64,000 bases of DNA from Anastatus disparis (Eukaryota; Arthropoda; Insecta; Hymenoptera; Eupelmidae), in assembly GCA_017163975.1 (NCBI GenBank), contig JAFFSR010000035.1, positions 868,001-932,000 on the forward strand, written 5' to 3'. The notes under the pieces are model-generated. The model made no database searches and had not been told where the DNA came from. It was given only the letters and a program-made list of their open reading frames with translations. Both the position numbers and the translations under genes were made by a program. Of the stretch, positions 1 through 12,471 are shown in pieces. The stretch's first letter is position 1. Each line of letters starts with the position of its first letter.

Positions 1-1524
1 ATCTTTCATGAATAATATCACTGGATGGTTACTTAAATCTTCCTGTAAAATATTTCGTGGAATATTTCTGGAAGTTTTATGTAATATTCCGCAGTACGCT
101 ATCAAAGTTTTTCGGATTTTCCCAGCGAAATGGTTTTGGCATTATCTTGAAATCTTGGATGAAATATTCCAGTGGAAGATTACTTTAATCTTTTTGTGAA
201 ATATTCTGTGGAATATTTCTGGAAGATTCATGTAATATTTCGTTGTAATATTTTAAAATTGTTCGAAATTTTCTAGCAAAATAATTTTGGAATATTTCTC
301 AAATTTTACATGAAATATGCCACAGGAGGATTACTCAAATATTTTTGTGAAATATTTCGTAAAATATTTCTGGAAGATTTATGCAATATTCCACTGTTCA
401 ATTTTAAAGTTTTTCCAGCGGAATGTTTATGAGATCTTTCTGCAAATCTTTTTTGAAATATCTCTGTGGCACATTACCTTACTTTTTCTGTGAAATATTT
501 GGCGAAATTTTCCTGGAAGATTTATGTAATATTCCGCTCTACTATTCTAAAGTTTTTCATAATTTACCAGCGAAATGTTTATGCAATCTTTCTTAAATCT
601 CTCATGAAATATTCTAGTAAAGGATTACTTTAATCTTCCTGTAAAATATGACGTGAAATATTTCTAGAAGTTTCATGTAATTTTTCGCTGTACGATTTTA
701 AAGTTTTCAGGAATCTTACATCGTAGTGATTATGGAATCTTCATAAAATCTTTTATGAAATATTTCAGTGGAAGATTTCTTTAATCTTACTGTAACATAT
801 TCCGTGGAATATTCCTGGAAGATTCATGTAATATTTCGCTGTAGGATTTTAAAGTTTTTCGAAATCTTTCAGCAAAATATATATGAATTCTTTCTGAAAT
901 CTTTCATAAAATATTACACAAGAGGATCACTTAAATTTTTCTGTGAAATAATTCGTGGAATATTCCTGGAAGATTCATGTAATATTTCTCTGTACGATTT
1001 TAAAGTTTTTCGGAATCTTTCAGCGAAATGTTTATGAAATCTTCCTGACATCTTTTATGAAATATTCCAGTTGGAAATTACTTTTATCTTCCTGTGAAAT
1101 ATTTCGTGGAATGTTTCTGGAAGATTTACGTAATATTTTTCTTTACTATTTTAAAGTTTTTTGAAATCTTTCAGCAAAATATATATAAAATCTTTCCGAA
1201 ATCTTTCATAAAATATTACACAAGAGGATCACTTAAATCTTTCTGTGAAATAATTCGTGGAATATTCCTGGAAGATTTATGTAATATTTCGCTGTACGAT
1301 TTTAAAGTTTTTCGGAATCCTTTAGCGAAATGTTTATGGAATCTTCCTGAAAATCTTTTATGAAATATCGCAGTGAAAGATCACCTTAATCTTTCTGTGA
1401 AGTATTTGGCGGAATTTTTCTGGAAGTTTCATGTAATATTCTGCTGTACGATTATAAAGTTTTTTAAAATCTCCCAGTGAAATGTTTATTGATTCTTTCT
1501 GTATAATTTTTATAAAATATTCCA

Positions 1525-1829
1525 CACTGAAAAAAATAGAATCTAGAACCAATGAGAATCCGCTTGCTGGTAGAAGATTTTCGTTTTGTTTTAAGCCATA
1601 GTAGTATTCCGCTTGACTCTAGAGGAAAATCTACTTCAATGATATCGACTTCCTTCTAATAGATATTCTGCTACCACCTAGCAGAAATATTTTTGAAGCA
1701 ACTAAACTTTAATATGATGAATATTCATCTTGATTATAGTTATTAGGTACAACTAGATTTATATTTGATTCAAGAACTAAGTATCAAATAGATTTTTCCC
1801 CTTACTCCTAGATTCTATTTTTTTCAGTG
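1525..1829. mobile_element. 305-bp MITE with CACTG termini
   Basis: The termini are near-perfect inverted repeats: CACTGAAAAAAATAGAATCT at the left and its complement ending CAGTG at the right. A CA dinucleotide flanks both sides (1523-1524 and 1830-1831), a possible 2-bp target duplication. The element interrupts a 151-bp satellite unit exactly between the 1374 and 1833 landmarks. There is no ORF. The terminus is CACTA-like, but the superfamily is not certain. Confidence 0.75.
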
Positions 1830-2042
1830 CAGTGGAAGATTATTTCAATTTTTCTGTGAAATATTTGGCGGATTTTTTCTGGAAGATTTATGTAATATTC
1901 CGCTGTACTATTTGAAAGTTTTTCGGAATTTTCCAGCGAAATGTTTATGGAATCTACCTTAAATTTCTTATGACATATTTAAGTGGCGGATTACTCAAAT
2001 CTTTTTGTGAAATATTTTATGGAATATTTCTAGAAGTCTTAA

Positions 2043-2427
2043 GAGCAGGCCGGATTTGCTGTCCTTGTCTAATTGGCATTATTGTTATTTACTCAAATTT
2101 TAATGGGTGTATCTTCAAATTAAAGGTCGAGCGCAATAGATATTATTATTATGAACATCTATGCACAAGAAAAAAAATAACTACCGGTTTGTTTTTGAGA
2201 AAAGTAAGTAACGCCAAAGTAAAAGTTTATGTTTATAATATTTTCGCGTTACTTACTTTTCTCAAAAACAAACCGGTAGATATTTTTTTTCTTGTGCATA
2301 GATGTTCATAATAATAATATCTATTGCGCTCGACCTTTAATTTGAAGATACACCGATTAAAACTTGAGTAAATAACAAACAATTCAATTGTTACTCGGTC
2401 GGTATCAGGTTCTACTCCGGCCTACCG
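2043..2427. mobile_element. TTAA-flanked palindromic MITE (copy 1 of 4)
   Basis: This 385-bp element is flanked by TTAA at 2039-2042 and 2428-2431, the target preference of piggyBac-type transposases. Its termini are GAGCAGGCCGG-like and CCGGCCTACCG. The interior is a long hairpin around 2200-2300 containing ACCGGTTTGTTTTTGAG and its complement. Copies of the same family lie at 6142-6910 (with a nested insert), 20879-21260 and 51242-51626. It has no coding capacity, so it depends on a transposase supplied elsewhere. Confidence 0.88.
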
Positions 2428-3041
2428 TTAAGTTATATTTCGCTGTACAATTTAAAAATTTTTTTGGAATTTTATAGCGAACTGTTTATAAAGTCTTCCT
2501 GCAAATTTTTCATGTAATATTCTAGTGGAGGATAACCTAAATCTTTCTGTGGAATATTCCGTGGAATATTCCTGGAAGATTCATGTAATATTTCGCTGTA
2601 CGAGTTTAACGTATATTGGAATCTTTTAGCGAAATATTTATAGAATCTTCCTGAAATCTTTCATGGAATATTCTACTGAAATATGTCATGAACATTACAT
2701 GTTATATCGCATGAAATATTCCAGAAATCTGCTCTGTATAATTCATAGAATATTCCGAACAAGTTCTTAAACATTTCTTCGAAATATTCCATAAATATTT
2801 GTGAAAGCTTGCAATGGAAGATTTCGCTAAACTATTCAGAATTATTCTGTGAAGACTTCCTAGAATCTGCATGGAATGTTTGATTGAAATATTCCAGTTG
2901 AAAATTTCTAAATATTTCAGTGAAATCGTCAATGCTGAGTGGGTAAGCTTCTTTTTTACGTAAAGCCTTAGTCGTATTTTTGTTCCACTTTATCAGAATT
3001 CCATTTTTCCTTAAATTTCTTCTTGCTATCTTACCAGGAGA

Positions 3042-3727
3042 GGCTATGAGCTTCGGGTCACAGATCTTGATGAAACTTTGGGATATGTTTTTAGGTACCA
3101 AAATATGTGTAAAGCTAGAGCGGTACGGTCTAACGCTTCAAAAAACTGAAATTATAGACGTTTCTAGTCTTATTTTAAGAAAAATGTAAAAATAAGCTCC
3201 TAATTTAATTGTGAATAACCCCGTCTAGAAATGTCTTTAATAAATCAACAGCGACTAAAATAAAAGTACAGAAAGCAAGCTTTAATTTACCGTTTTCAGA
3301 ATTTAAAAATAATAATTAGAACCAGGGATATGTTTGTTCAAAGTTAAGAAGCAAGAAAGTACCAAAAATCATCTAAATTCTAAAGGACAGTGATTTTGTG
3401 ATTTTTGGTACTTTCTTGCTTCTTAACTTTGAACAAACATTTCCCTGGTTCTAATTATTATTTTTAAATTCTGAAAACGGTAAATTAAAGCTTGCTTTCT
3501 GTACTTTTATTTTAGTCGCTGTTGATTTATTAAAGACATTTCTAGACGATGTTATTCACACTTAAATTAGGAGCTTTTTTTACATTTTTCTTAAAATAAG
3601 ACTAGAAACGTCTATAATTTCAGTTTTTCGAATCGTTAGACCGTACCGCTCTAGCTTTACTCATATTTTGGTACCTAAAAACATATCCCAAAGTTTCGTC
3701 AAGATCTGTGGCCCGAAGCTCATAGCC
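3042..3727. mobile_element. 686-bp palindromic element
   Basis: The two halves are inverted copies of each other with a centre at about 3385. The left end reads GGCTATGAGCTTCGGG and the right end is the complement, ending GCTCATAGCC. Arms of about 330 bp match with few differences, including GGTACCAAAATATG and AAGCAAGAAAGTACC. It is inserted in the Helitron remnant. I could not define a target-site duplication. The short reading frames inside are by-products of the palindrome. Confidence 0.85.
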
Positions 3728-3939
3728 TATGTTTTTTATATAAGTTTCTTTCTTACGTGAAGCTTTATTTGCACACATTTGTTTCAATTCATCAGTACTT
3801 TTTTCTTTCTTGAATTTCAATTTAGTTATCTTTTTATTTTCTTACTATTTTTATAACTATGTGGTTGTTTTTTTTCATTTAAATATAAGCTTTTTTTTGT
3901 AAAGCCTTATTTGCACGTATTTGTGCTAATTTATCAGTA

Positions 3940-4526
3940 GGGTAAAAGGTTCGGTTGTAGGCACGGTTCGGTTGTGGACACCCCTGCGTTTCTGTTGACA
4001 TAAAGCAGATGAGGTTTTTCTAAGAAATATCATTTATGTATTATGGCAGCACGTTTTTTTATGCCAAATGTCGAAGCGAACAAACGCGCCTGCTTCGTGC
4101 TGTAAGAAAATTAATTCTTCTGTACTTGAAAAAAAATCACGAAAATTTATTTATACTTATGTATACTTTTTCAAAAGAATTACGAATCGAAGTGAATCAA
4201 TGAAGATGAATGTAATAAACATTTATTCGAAAGGAATTTATTCCTTCTTTGTGATGCAATATGGATTGCAATCAATATCTTAACACCAACAATTTTGCGT
4301 GATTATCCACAACCGAACCAAAATCTTTTTTGGTTTGGTTGTGGGCATTTCACAAAATTAGCACAAAAAAATTATTCTATTTGACGGAATCGATTTTGTC
4401 TCTTCGTTAGTATAGTTAGCTAAGGTCTTCATCTTTCTATAGACACCTATAAGTCAAAAAAATATACAATTGGTGAAAAGTTATGAGCCAAAAACAAAGT
4501 GGTGTCCACAACCGAACCCTTTCCCC
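3940..4526. mobile_element. 587-bp MITE with GGGTTCGGTTGTGG-type ends and TA flanks
   Basis: The left end GGGTAAAAGGTTCGGTTGT and the right end (complement of ACAACCGAACCCTTTCCCC) are inverted repeats of about 25-30 bp. The terminal motif CGGTTGTGGACACC is found at both ends. TA flanks both sides (3938-3939 and 4527-4528), as for Tc1/mariner-type insertions. The host Helitron repeat protein resumes on both sides. No transposase is encoded. Confidence 0.75.
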
Positions 4527-6141
4527 TACTCTTTTTTTCTTGAGTTCAATTTTTCTTATCTTAGTATTTTCCAATATCTCTTTATATTTATTTGGTTGTT
4601 CGTTTTTTATTTTCATATAAGCTTCTTTCTTATGTGAATCCTCATTCACACATATTTGTTCTAATTTATCAGAATCTCTTTTCAATTTTATTTTCATTAT
4701 CTTATTGATGTTTAATATTTTTTCATATTAATATGGTCGATCTTCTTTTATTTTCATAAAATTTTCTTCTATGTAAATATTACGAACACGCTGTAGTTCC
4801 AATCCATCATTACTTTTTTTTCTGCATTTTCATTATGTCTTTTTCTGAATTTTTTTTATATTAATTCGATTGTTTTATTACCGTTTTCATATTAAGTCCT
4901 GTTATACATAAAGCTTCTTTGTCGTCTATTTATTTTAATTCTTTTTTCACTTCATTTATTTAATCTCATTAGTTTTTATTTTATTATCGTTATAATTTAT
5001 GTGGATATCATCGAAATTCATTAAATCATCATTTGGTTTAAAAAAAATTGTATCTGGAATATCATTGTCAATTTCCATCTGGATCATTTTTCAAGATTTG
5101 AATTTTTCTGTTCATGATACAATTCCATGATATTTTTTTTTTATGCTAATAAATGCATTTGTCAGTTTTTTTTCTAGAAGTTTAATCTTGGCGATCACGG
5201 CGCTTTGAAGTAAAGGGTACTCGTTAAGATGGTCAAAAATGCCTCAAATCCGAAAATCATTCTCGCTTTAATTACTATATTTCTAATATTGAAAAAAGAG
5301 TTTTTATCATATTTTGAACCCCCCCGGCCCCCTCCGCCCTTACCATACCTTAAAAAAATCGTTTTTTTTGCATTTTATTTTTTTCTTGTATGCTAGTCGG
5401 TTTACCCTTCTGAAAAAAATCATGAAGATCAAAAATCAATCAAAAAATCATCAGAATTTTTTTGAATAATCATTATTCGATACCAAGTCACCTAAAAAAA
5501 ATTTTTTTTCTTATGAATCTTTCTAATTTCTGTCCAGAGGGGCTGCAGATTTCATAAATCTATGTATTTTATTGAAAGACACTTTCCTGAATTTTTTCAG
5601 AATAGTTTCATTGGTGCTACATCTCTAAAAATACAAAAAACCGTTTTTTTAGCAATTTTTGACATTTCCCGGAAATTTTCAGGAATAATTAGCATTGAAA
5701 ATACATATGAGTAACGGTAATAATCTCTATTTATGCAATCTGGGATATACAAGTTCCAAACAAAGAGTATTTCAGCCCAAACAAATATATTCATAAGAGC
5801 AAAATTAAAAAAAGAAGAATATTCTGATTAGTATCCAATGTTATAAAATGCAAAAGACCAGAGAGCGTGGTAGCGCTCCATGCGGTGGGGTTAGGAAGCG
5901 CTACAGTGAACCTCATTTACTTTTATTATTTTATCAGTGACCCCTACTGAAATATCTTAAGTGAGTTCTCATCTGAGATCTCACCTGAGATCTTTAAAAA
6001 TTCAGGCTATATTTTCAATTTACAATCTATAAAAAATTGACATAATTTATTTTCACAATAAAGTGTTCCAATATGATATATTTTTGAACACAGAATTTTA
6101 AAATGAAGCAAATATTCATTGTTTAAATTCTGTAAAATTAA

Positions 6142-6910
6142 GACCAGGTCAGTGAAGAATCTGATACTGACCGAATAACCATTGAGTTTTTTGTCATTTA
6201 CTCAAGTATTAATCGGTGTATCTTCAAATTAAAGATTGAGTGCAATAGATATTATTATTATTATGAACATCTATGTACAAGAAAAAAAATAACTACCGGT
6301 TTGTTTTTGAGAAAAGTAAGGAACACCGAAGTGAAAGTTTATGTTTATAATATTTTCGCGTTCCTTACTTTTCTCAAAAACAAAGCGGTAGATTTTTTTT
6401 TCTTGTGCATGCATGTTTGTTATAATAATATCTATTGCGCTTAAGAAGGGGCCGAACTATCTGTCTTTGTCTAATAGCGTTTTTCATCATTTATGTAAAC
6501 ACTATCCAGTATAATAAGAAAAAAATAGCAGCCCCCGCTAAATATTAGTATGATTAGTAAATTTTGTAATAACAACCAAATTTTTCACCGCATAGTTTTT
6601 GACTAATTAGAGACCTACTAGCAATCTAGAATATAACCTATCTTTTTTTGGTAGGTCTCTAATTATTCAAAAACTACGCAGTGAAAAAATTTGGTCGTTA
6701 TTACAAAATTTACTTATACTAATATTTAGCGGAGGCTGCTATTTTTTCCTTGTTATACCGGATAGTGTTTACATAAATGATGAAAAACGCTATTAGACAA
6801 AGACAGATAGTTCGGCCCCTTCTTAACCTTCAATTTGCAGATACATCGATTAATACTTGAGTAAATAATAAAAATCTCAATTCGGCAAGGATAGCGAATC
6901 CAGCCTGCTC
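6142..6910. mobile_element. TTAA-flanked MITE (copy 2), carrying a nested TTAA element
   Basis: TTAA flanks it at 6138-6141 and 6911-6914. Removing the nested insert and one TTAA leaves about 387 bp, matching the copies at 2043-2427 and 51242-51626. The opposite arm of the host palindrome has the uninterrupted target TTAA at 9083-9086 (CTCTTAATGTTGC), a paralogous empty site that confirms the insertion point. Confidence 0.88.
6445..6822. mobile_element. 378-bp palindromic TTAA element nested in another
   Basis: The termini GAAGGGGCCGAACTATCTG and its complement flank a palindrome centred near 6633. TTAA duplicates lie at 6441-6444 and 6823-6826. The copy of the host MITE at 51242-51626 reads GCGCTTAACCTTCAA at the same place, without insert, so the insertion is exact. 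No ORF. Confidence 0.87.
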
Positions 6911-7068
6911 TTAAGAGATATTAAACAGGAAAAATTATTTTTTCATGTTTTTATAATTATCTCTGACAAAATTAGATATTACAATAGGTAATATTTCTTT
7001 CTTATGCTCCCGCAGAAAGTGCATGTCCTGCTCTTTGATTTCACGATTAAAAGTATACTATTGCTCCT

Positions 7069-8206
7069 CCCCGTCAAAAACGTTTAGCTAAAAAAATTAG
7101 CTAAAAATATAGCTAAAAATACAGCTAAAAATACAGCTATATTAAGCTGGAATATAGCTATATTTATCTGGATTTTTTAGGTAAAAATCCAGTTATTTTT
7201 TAGGTAAAATCCAGTTATTTTTTAGGTAAAAATCCAGTTATTTTTTAGGTAAAAATCCAGTTAATATTTTGAGTCTCTTGTAACAGCGGAAAATATAACT
7301 GTATTTTCAGTTGTATTTTTAGCTGTATTTTTAACTGTATTTTTAGCTAATTTTTTGAGCTAATCGTTTTCGACGAGGATAACAATAGCTGATAATATAG
7401 CTAAATTTTCAGTTGTATTTTTAGCTGTATTTTTAGCTTAAATTATTTCAGAATTTCACGGAATAATAACTCGTTAGTTATTTTCCTGTAAAAGAAAGTT
7501 CCAAAAATGAGGTGAACCTCTTAGTGTCAGCTCTCTGAAGATCGAAGAGCTAGTATCTTGCTCTTATATACCTGTGCCCTCAAAATTTGTCGATGGAATC
7601 GTAAAATTCAGAGAAACGCCACCTTGCGACGTAGCATTAATCAATAATTAAAGACAGGTAAGTTCACTTCACGTCGATAGGTGGCGGATCTCTAAATTTT
7701 ACGATTCCATTAAGAAATTTTGAGGCCATAGGTATAAAAGAGCAAGATACTTTGTGCCAAAATGTAGAAGCTCTTCGATCTTCGAAGAGCTGACACTAAG
7801 AGGTTCACCTCATTTTTGGAACTTTCTTTTACAGGAAAATAACTAACGAGTTATTATTCCGTGAAATTATAAAATAATTTAAGCTAAAAATACAGCTCAA
7901 AATATAGCTGAAAATTTAGCTATATTATCAGCTATTGTTCACCTCATCAAAAACGATTAGCTCAAAAAATTAGCTAAAAATACAGTTAAAAATACAGCCA
8001 AAAATACTGCTGAAAATACAGTTATATTTTCCGCTGTTACAAGAGACTCAAAATATTAACTGGATTTTTACCTAAAAAATAACTGGATTTTTACCTAAAA
8101 AATTCAGATAAATATAGCTATATTCCAGCTAAATATAGCTGTATTTTTAGCTGCATTTTTAGCTATATTTTCAGCTAATTTTTTTAGCTAAACGTTTTTA
8201 ACGGGG
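7069..8206. mobile_element. Foldback-like element with AGCTAAAAATA tandem repeats
   Basis: The ends CCCCGTCAAAAACGTTTAGC and the matching inverted GCTAAACGTTTTTAACGGGG enclose 1138 bp. The subterminal zones are tandem short repeats (AGCTAAAAATACAGCTAAAAATA, and AGGTAAAAATCCAGTTATTTTTT at 7150-7265). The core is a second palindrome (about 7362-7960), and the innermost hairpin is centred near 7657 with arms such as GAGGTGAACCTCTTAGTGTC. Long inverted ends made of internal direct repeats are the architecture of foldback elements. No ORF. Confidence 0.75.
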
Positions 8207-8944
8207 CTTGGTTATATAATCTTTCTCGTTAAAAAGCCCCGAAATTTATAGTCGTTGCTTAAACTCAAGCATTGAGTATGTTCCATTCTCAACCTCGTTT
8301 TGTCCTTGTCTCTCATGATGAAATCTCATTAAGTCTTTGTCTGAACGTGGAACATGTTCGATGCTTGAGTTTGAGCAACGACTATTCACTCCGAAAGTTT
8401 ACAAAGTGCGGGTATGATAGTCGACTGCCCTTCTCAAGATGGCAACATGACGGAAAACAAGAGGACGCTATGTATGTTAGGTAAATGAAAAGATTTTAAA
8501 ATAATGCCATACAACAGCTGTTGCTGCGTAATTAATTATAAAAACACATTGAGGAATAGTAAAGTAAAGTTCTTTTCTTTTTCCAAATCAAAAAGTAAGT
8601 GGTATCAAAGAATTAAATTGATCAATGCAGTTGAAAGTATCAAGTGAATTAACTTCACTTTTACTTATTAATAAGTGTGTATATGAATCTCATCATATGT
8701 TTTATGAAAACCTATTCACTCGAACGATAACATGACCCCATTACCTTATGATTATTTCAATTTAAAATGATTTAAGAACGTTATTAGCAATTATAGCCAA
8801 TAAAAAGAAATAAATATTGAAATTCTTTATGATCCTCTTCACTATTTGACATCGATCATTTATTATTTTAAACAAAATATTAAAATATAATACAATCTGC
8901 ACTTTAGTCTATAGTAAAACATCCTCATAAATTTATAAGGATGT
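8207..8944. repeat. Loop of the 4455-bp element with a short hairpin
   Basis: Segment 8251-8282 (GTCGTTGCTTAAACTCAAGC...) is the reverse complement of 8350-8382, giving a ~32-bp stem around an ~67-nt loop. The rest is AT-rich; I see no gene. A short ATCCTCATAAATTTATAAGGAT palindrome lies at about 8921-8942. Confidence 0.55.
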
Positions 8945-9801
8945 TTTTTTAATCGTGAAATCAAGGAGCTAGACATAAACTTTCTGTTAGAGCATGAAAA
9001 AGAAATATTTTCTATTGTTATATATAATTTTGCCAGAGATAATTAAAAACATGAGAAAATAATTTTTTCTGTTTAATGTCTCTTAATGTTGCAGAATTTA
9101 AACAATGGATATTTGCTTTATTTTAAGATTCTGTTTTCAAAAATATATGATATTGGGACACTTTATTGTGAAAATAAATTATGTCAATTTCTTATAGATT
9201 GTAAATTGAATACATAACCTGAATTTCTATAGATCTCAGGTGAAATCTGAGCCGCATGGAGCGCTACCACGCTGTCTGATCCTTTGCATTTTATAACATT
9301 GGATACTAATCAGAATATCCTTCTTTTTTAAGTTTGCTCTTATGAATATATTTGTTTGGGCTAAAATACTCTTTGTTTAGAACTTGTATGTACCAGATTG
9401 CATGAATAGAGATTATTGCCGTTACTCATATGTATTTCCAATGCTAATTATTCCTGAAAATTTCCGGAAAATGTCAAAAATTGCTAAAAAAAAGGTTTTT
9501 GGCTTTTTTAGAGATGTGGCACCACTGGCAATATTCTGAAAAAATTTAAGAAAGTGTCTTTCAATAAATTACATGATATTTATGAAATTTAGCCCTGCAG
9601 CCTCCTCTGGACAAAAGTTGGAAAGATTTTGAAGGAAAAAAATTTTTTTTAGGTGACTTCGTATCAAATAATAATCATTCAAAAAAATTCTGATGATTTT
9701 TTGATTAATTTTCGACCTTTGTGATTTTTTTCAGAAGAATAAACCGATTAGAATACCAGAAAAAAAATAAAATGCAAAAAAACTATTTTTTCAAGGTATA
9801 C

Positions 9802-12377
9802 CCTACTGAAAAAAATGACATAAGATTTCACGATTGAAAATGAAACGAGATCTCATGTGAGAACTCATATAAGATCTTACGTGAGATCTCATGTGCCGCA
9901 AAATTTTATTTTTCCTGATGCCCGATCTCACGTGAGATCTCATGTGAGATCTCATGTGCGAAAAGTATAATTTTTCCCGATACCCGATCTCACATAAGAT
10001 CTTACATGAGATCTCATATGAGATCTCGTGTGAACTAAAATAAAATTTTTTCCTACACTCATAGTTGTAATTAATGTCAACAAATCTAAAATCTAAATTT
10101 TGGTCTATAATTCAATTTATTTATATATTATATATATTAATAAAATTACGATTAAATAATTCTACACTACATCTACAAAACAATCGTTATCTAAAGCATG
10201 CTATTATGGATTATGGTTTTAAACTACATTCGAGCGTAATTATACTTGGCGATTGAATAATAATAGAAACGAATTTTTTACGAAGATTTAGACGTTATTT
10301 ACAAGTAATATTTAAGATACTAGTCACTACAATTATGCATATCGCCTTTTACACTCGAGAAGGCCATCACTTTTCAGTGAGGTCTGGAGTGATGCCGTTC
10401 GTATACAAAGGTTTGTACAGAATTTGTGTATTCAAAAATTAAGATACTTATTTCATATTACAGACGAAATCATGTATACGAGGCTCGGGGTCAGTTCACT
10501 GATTAACAGGAGGTCACGTATCTCTGTCCTTTTCTAATCAAAGAAATTATTTTTTTACAAAAACTAATAACTTTAGCAAAAAATGAAGAGAAAGCCGCAT
10601 CTTGTATCAAAAAAAGCAATATTTTCTTTGATAAGAAAAAATTAATTTTATTGCTTCATTCTCAAGAAAACCTTGAAAAACCAAATTGTTCAACCTAACC
10701 TCTATGATTTAAGTTTTTCAAGGTTTTCTTGAAAACAAAGCAATAAAATTAATTCTTTCTCATCAACGAAAATATTGCTTTTTTTGATACGAGATGCGGC
10801 TTTCTCTTCATTTTTTGCTAAAGTTATTAGTTTTTGTAAAAAACTCAATGCTTTGATTAGAAAAGGACAGAGATACGTGACCTCCTCTTAATGACAGTTT
10901 TTCTAATCAATAAGTAGTGTCGTTCTATGACGCACGCTGCATCTGGTTCAGATTTACGGCATAACACGTCTTACCAATTGTTACACGATTCACATGTCGC
11001 CGTAAAAACAGTTGCAGCTTCATTTATGTCTTAGAATATTATGACAAACTACCTTCAATGAACTGACAGTGACTTAGTACTTATTATCTTTTTTTTATCA
11101 TACTGATAAATTATTTTTACATATCATTTACAATAGCGTCTTACAGATTTAAATAATATAGGTTTTTCTGACTCAAGAATTATTGATTTTACTTTTATTT
11201 TAAAGTATTATCGCAATCTTATTGCTTCTTTTCATGATTCAGTCGTGAATCTACCGTAATCTGAAAAATTTCAAAATCGTGCTCGAATATAATTTCAAAC
11301 CATGATATATAATCATATTCATACAGACTATTCACATGGTTTTCATAATAAGAATTATATTTGTATGCAATGTAAGTCTAAACGTTAAAAGTAAGGTAAT
11401 ACACATATTTTAGTATTATACTATTTTACATGTTAAAGGTCAGTTTTAGACGAGGTTTTAGGCATTTTTTACTGATCGAAAGTAGCTAAAAAAGTTATTT
11501 AATTTATTTTTAATAAAAATACATATCATAATTACTTTCACTTGTTAATATCTATTCATTTTATCGTATGAGAAGTGTGTAAATTAGTCAAAATTCTTTT
11601 TTAGCTATTTTCGATCAGTAAAGTTAGTCGGAAGCTGATCCTTAATTGGAAAGTGACGCCATGAAATACCATGCAAACAGGAAAATTAGAACTACTAACC
11701 CCGGGCAAGATACATTGGGTCATATGGCTCTATATTAAATTTATTGAATATGATGATGTTCTAGTGTGCGAATAGGTATTTATAATATTAGTGTAATTAT
11801 ATAAATTGAGGGCATGGTGATGCTTCCCCCTTCTGATAATATTTTTGATCCATGTTTCACTTCAATAAAAAAAGTAGTAGGATTCAACTTGAGTACGAAC
11901 AACTAAAGAAATCTACCGAACTCCTATATTTGAAAAGTTATATACAAGTTTTCAATTTATAGTATTTTGAGGTTAGTTTTGTCAACTTTGATGTCTAATT
12001 TGCGATCTAAGTTTATAAAAAATTAACAGCTCCAAAGGATTTTTTATTTTAACTAAAATAATGGTATTAATATAGCTAATGTTAAAATTTGTCAAAATTT
12101 AAAGAACAAGCCGAAAAAAATAAAAAAGCAATAAATATCTTTTTCAAATTTTTTAAATTGAATAAAATATATAAGAGATCCCATGAGAGATCACATATGA
12201 GATCGCACACGAGATTGCATATGAGATGTCACATGAAATCGATGTCACATGATATCCTATGAGATCGCATATGAAATCGAATGTATATTCGTTAAATTTT
12301 TAAAATAAAATAAATATATGTGCGATCTGACATGAGATCTCACATACATTGAGATTCATACAATATTTTCAGTAGGT
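9802..12377 (+). mobile_element. Non-autonomous element with CCTACTGAAAA ends, left arm copy
   Basis: The left end CCTACTGAAAAAAATGACA and the right end TTTTCAGTAGG at 12367-12377 are inverted. Just inside both ends are dense copies of GAGATCTCATRTGAGATC-like palindromic motifs (9840-10035 and 12176-12345). The same element lies in reverse orientation at 19790-22456. A 60-residue reading frame at 10074-10256 is unchanged between the copies, but it matches no protein I know and may simply reflect high arm identity. Otherwise there is no coding capacity. Confidence 0.68.
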
Positions 12378-12471
12378 ATGATTTTTCTCGGATTGTTCTT
12401 TAAATTTAAACATATTTACACTCTTCCGATTCTCATTTATTTAAAATAAGTTCATACTTATAAGTAGAATA

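Larger units (their letters stand above)
1..2950 (+). repeat. 151-bp satellite-like array ending in a CCCACA-family terminus
   Basis: The block is built from degenerate units of the type 'GGAAGATTACTT...GGAATATT...CGCTGTACGATTTTAAAG...'. I located the GGAAGATTACTT-like landmark at about 174, 325, 468, 618, 770, 922, 1073, 1223, 1374, 1833, 1985 and 2526. The spacing is 150-152 bp except at one small deletion and at the two inserts annotated separately; once the 389-bp insert is removed, 1985 to 2526 is again one 151-bp step. After about 2640 the units give way to shorter GGAATATTCC/GAAATATTCC repeats and end at about 2950 in 'AATGCTGAGTGGGT', which resembles the inverted terminus of the elements at 30647-32444 and 42113-44063. 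The left end lies outside the window. No coding potential is evident. Confidence 0.85.
2951..5160 (-). pseudogene. Decayed Helitron protein, lysine-rich repeat region
   Basis: Read on the minus strand, this block contains four to five diverged copies of a ~40-residue, lysine-rich module. Examples are DKLEQICVNEDSHKKEAYMK near 4640, a DELKQMCANKASRKKETYIK copy near 3760, and a KALRKKEAY piece near 2960. The same module occurs twice in the Helitron at 47868-48191, so this is the corresponding part of a second, inverted and fragmented Helitron. Stops and frameshifts break it throughout. Two palindromic elements (3042-3727 and 3940-4526) sit inside it, and the module sequence resumes on the far side of each. 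No Rep or helicase motif is visible here. Confidence 0.7.
5345..9799. mobile_element. 4455-bp palindromic element with 3-bp target duplication
   Basis: The termini are inverted: ATACCTTAAAAAAATCG at the left and CAAGGTAT at the right, inside arms of several hundred bp (5345-6140 with 9085-9799, continuing as 6911-7050 with 8945-9082). ACC flanks both sides (5342-5344 and 9800-9802). The mirror copy of the flanking DNA at 22445-22470 is uninterrupted and shows an empty site with a single ACC (as GGT). The core holds two TTAA elements, a foldback-like block and a small hairpin. No protein-coding gene is visible, so this is non-autonomous. Confidence 0.8.

Noticed and set aside
8..1552. Many overlapping open frames in the first 2 kb
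   Set aside because: They fall in the 151-bp repeats and encode repetitive FEIF/KYF-type residues created by base composition; the same frame recurs with each unit and drifts.
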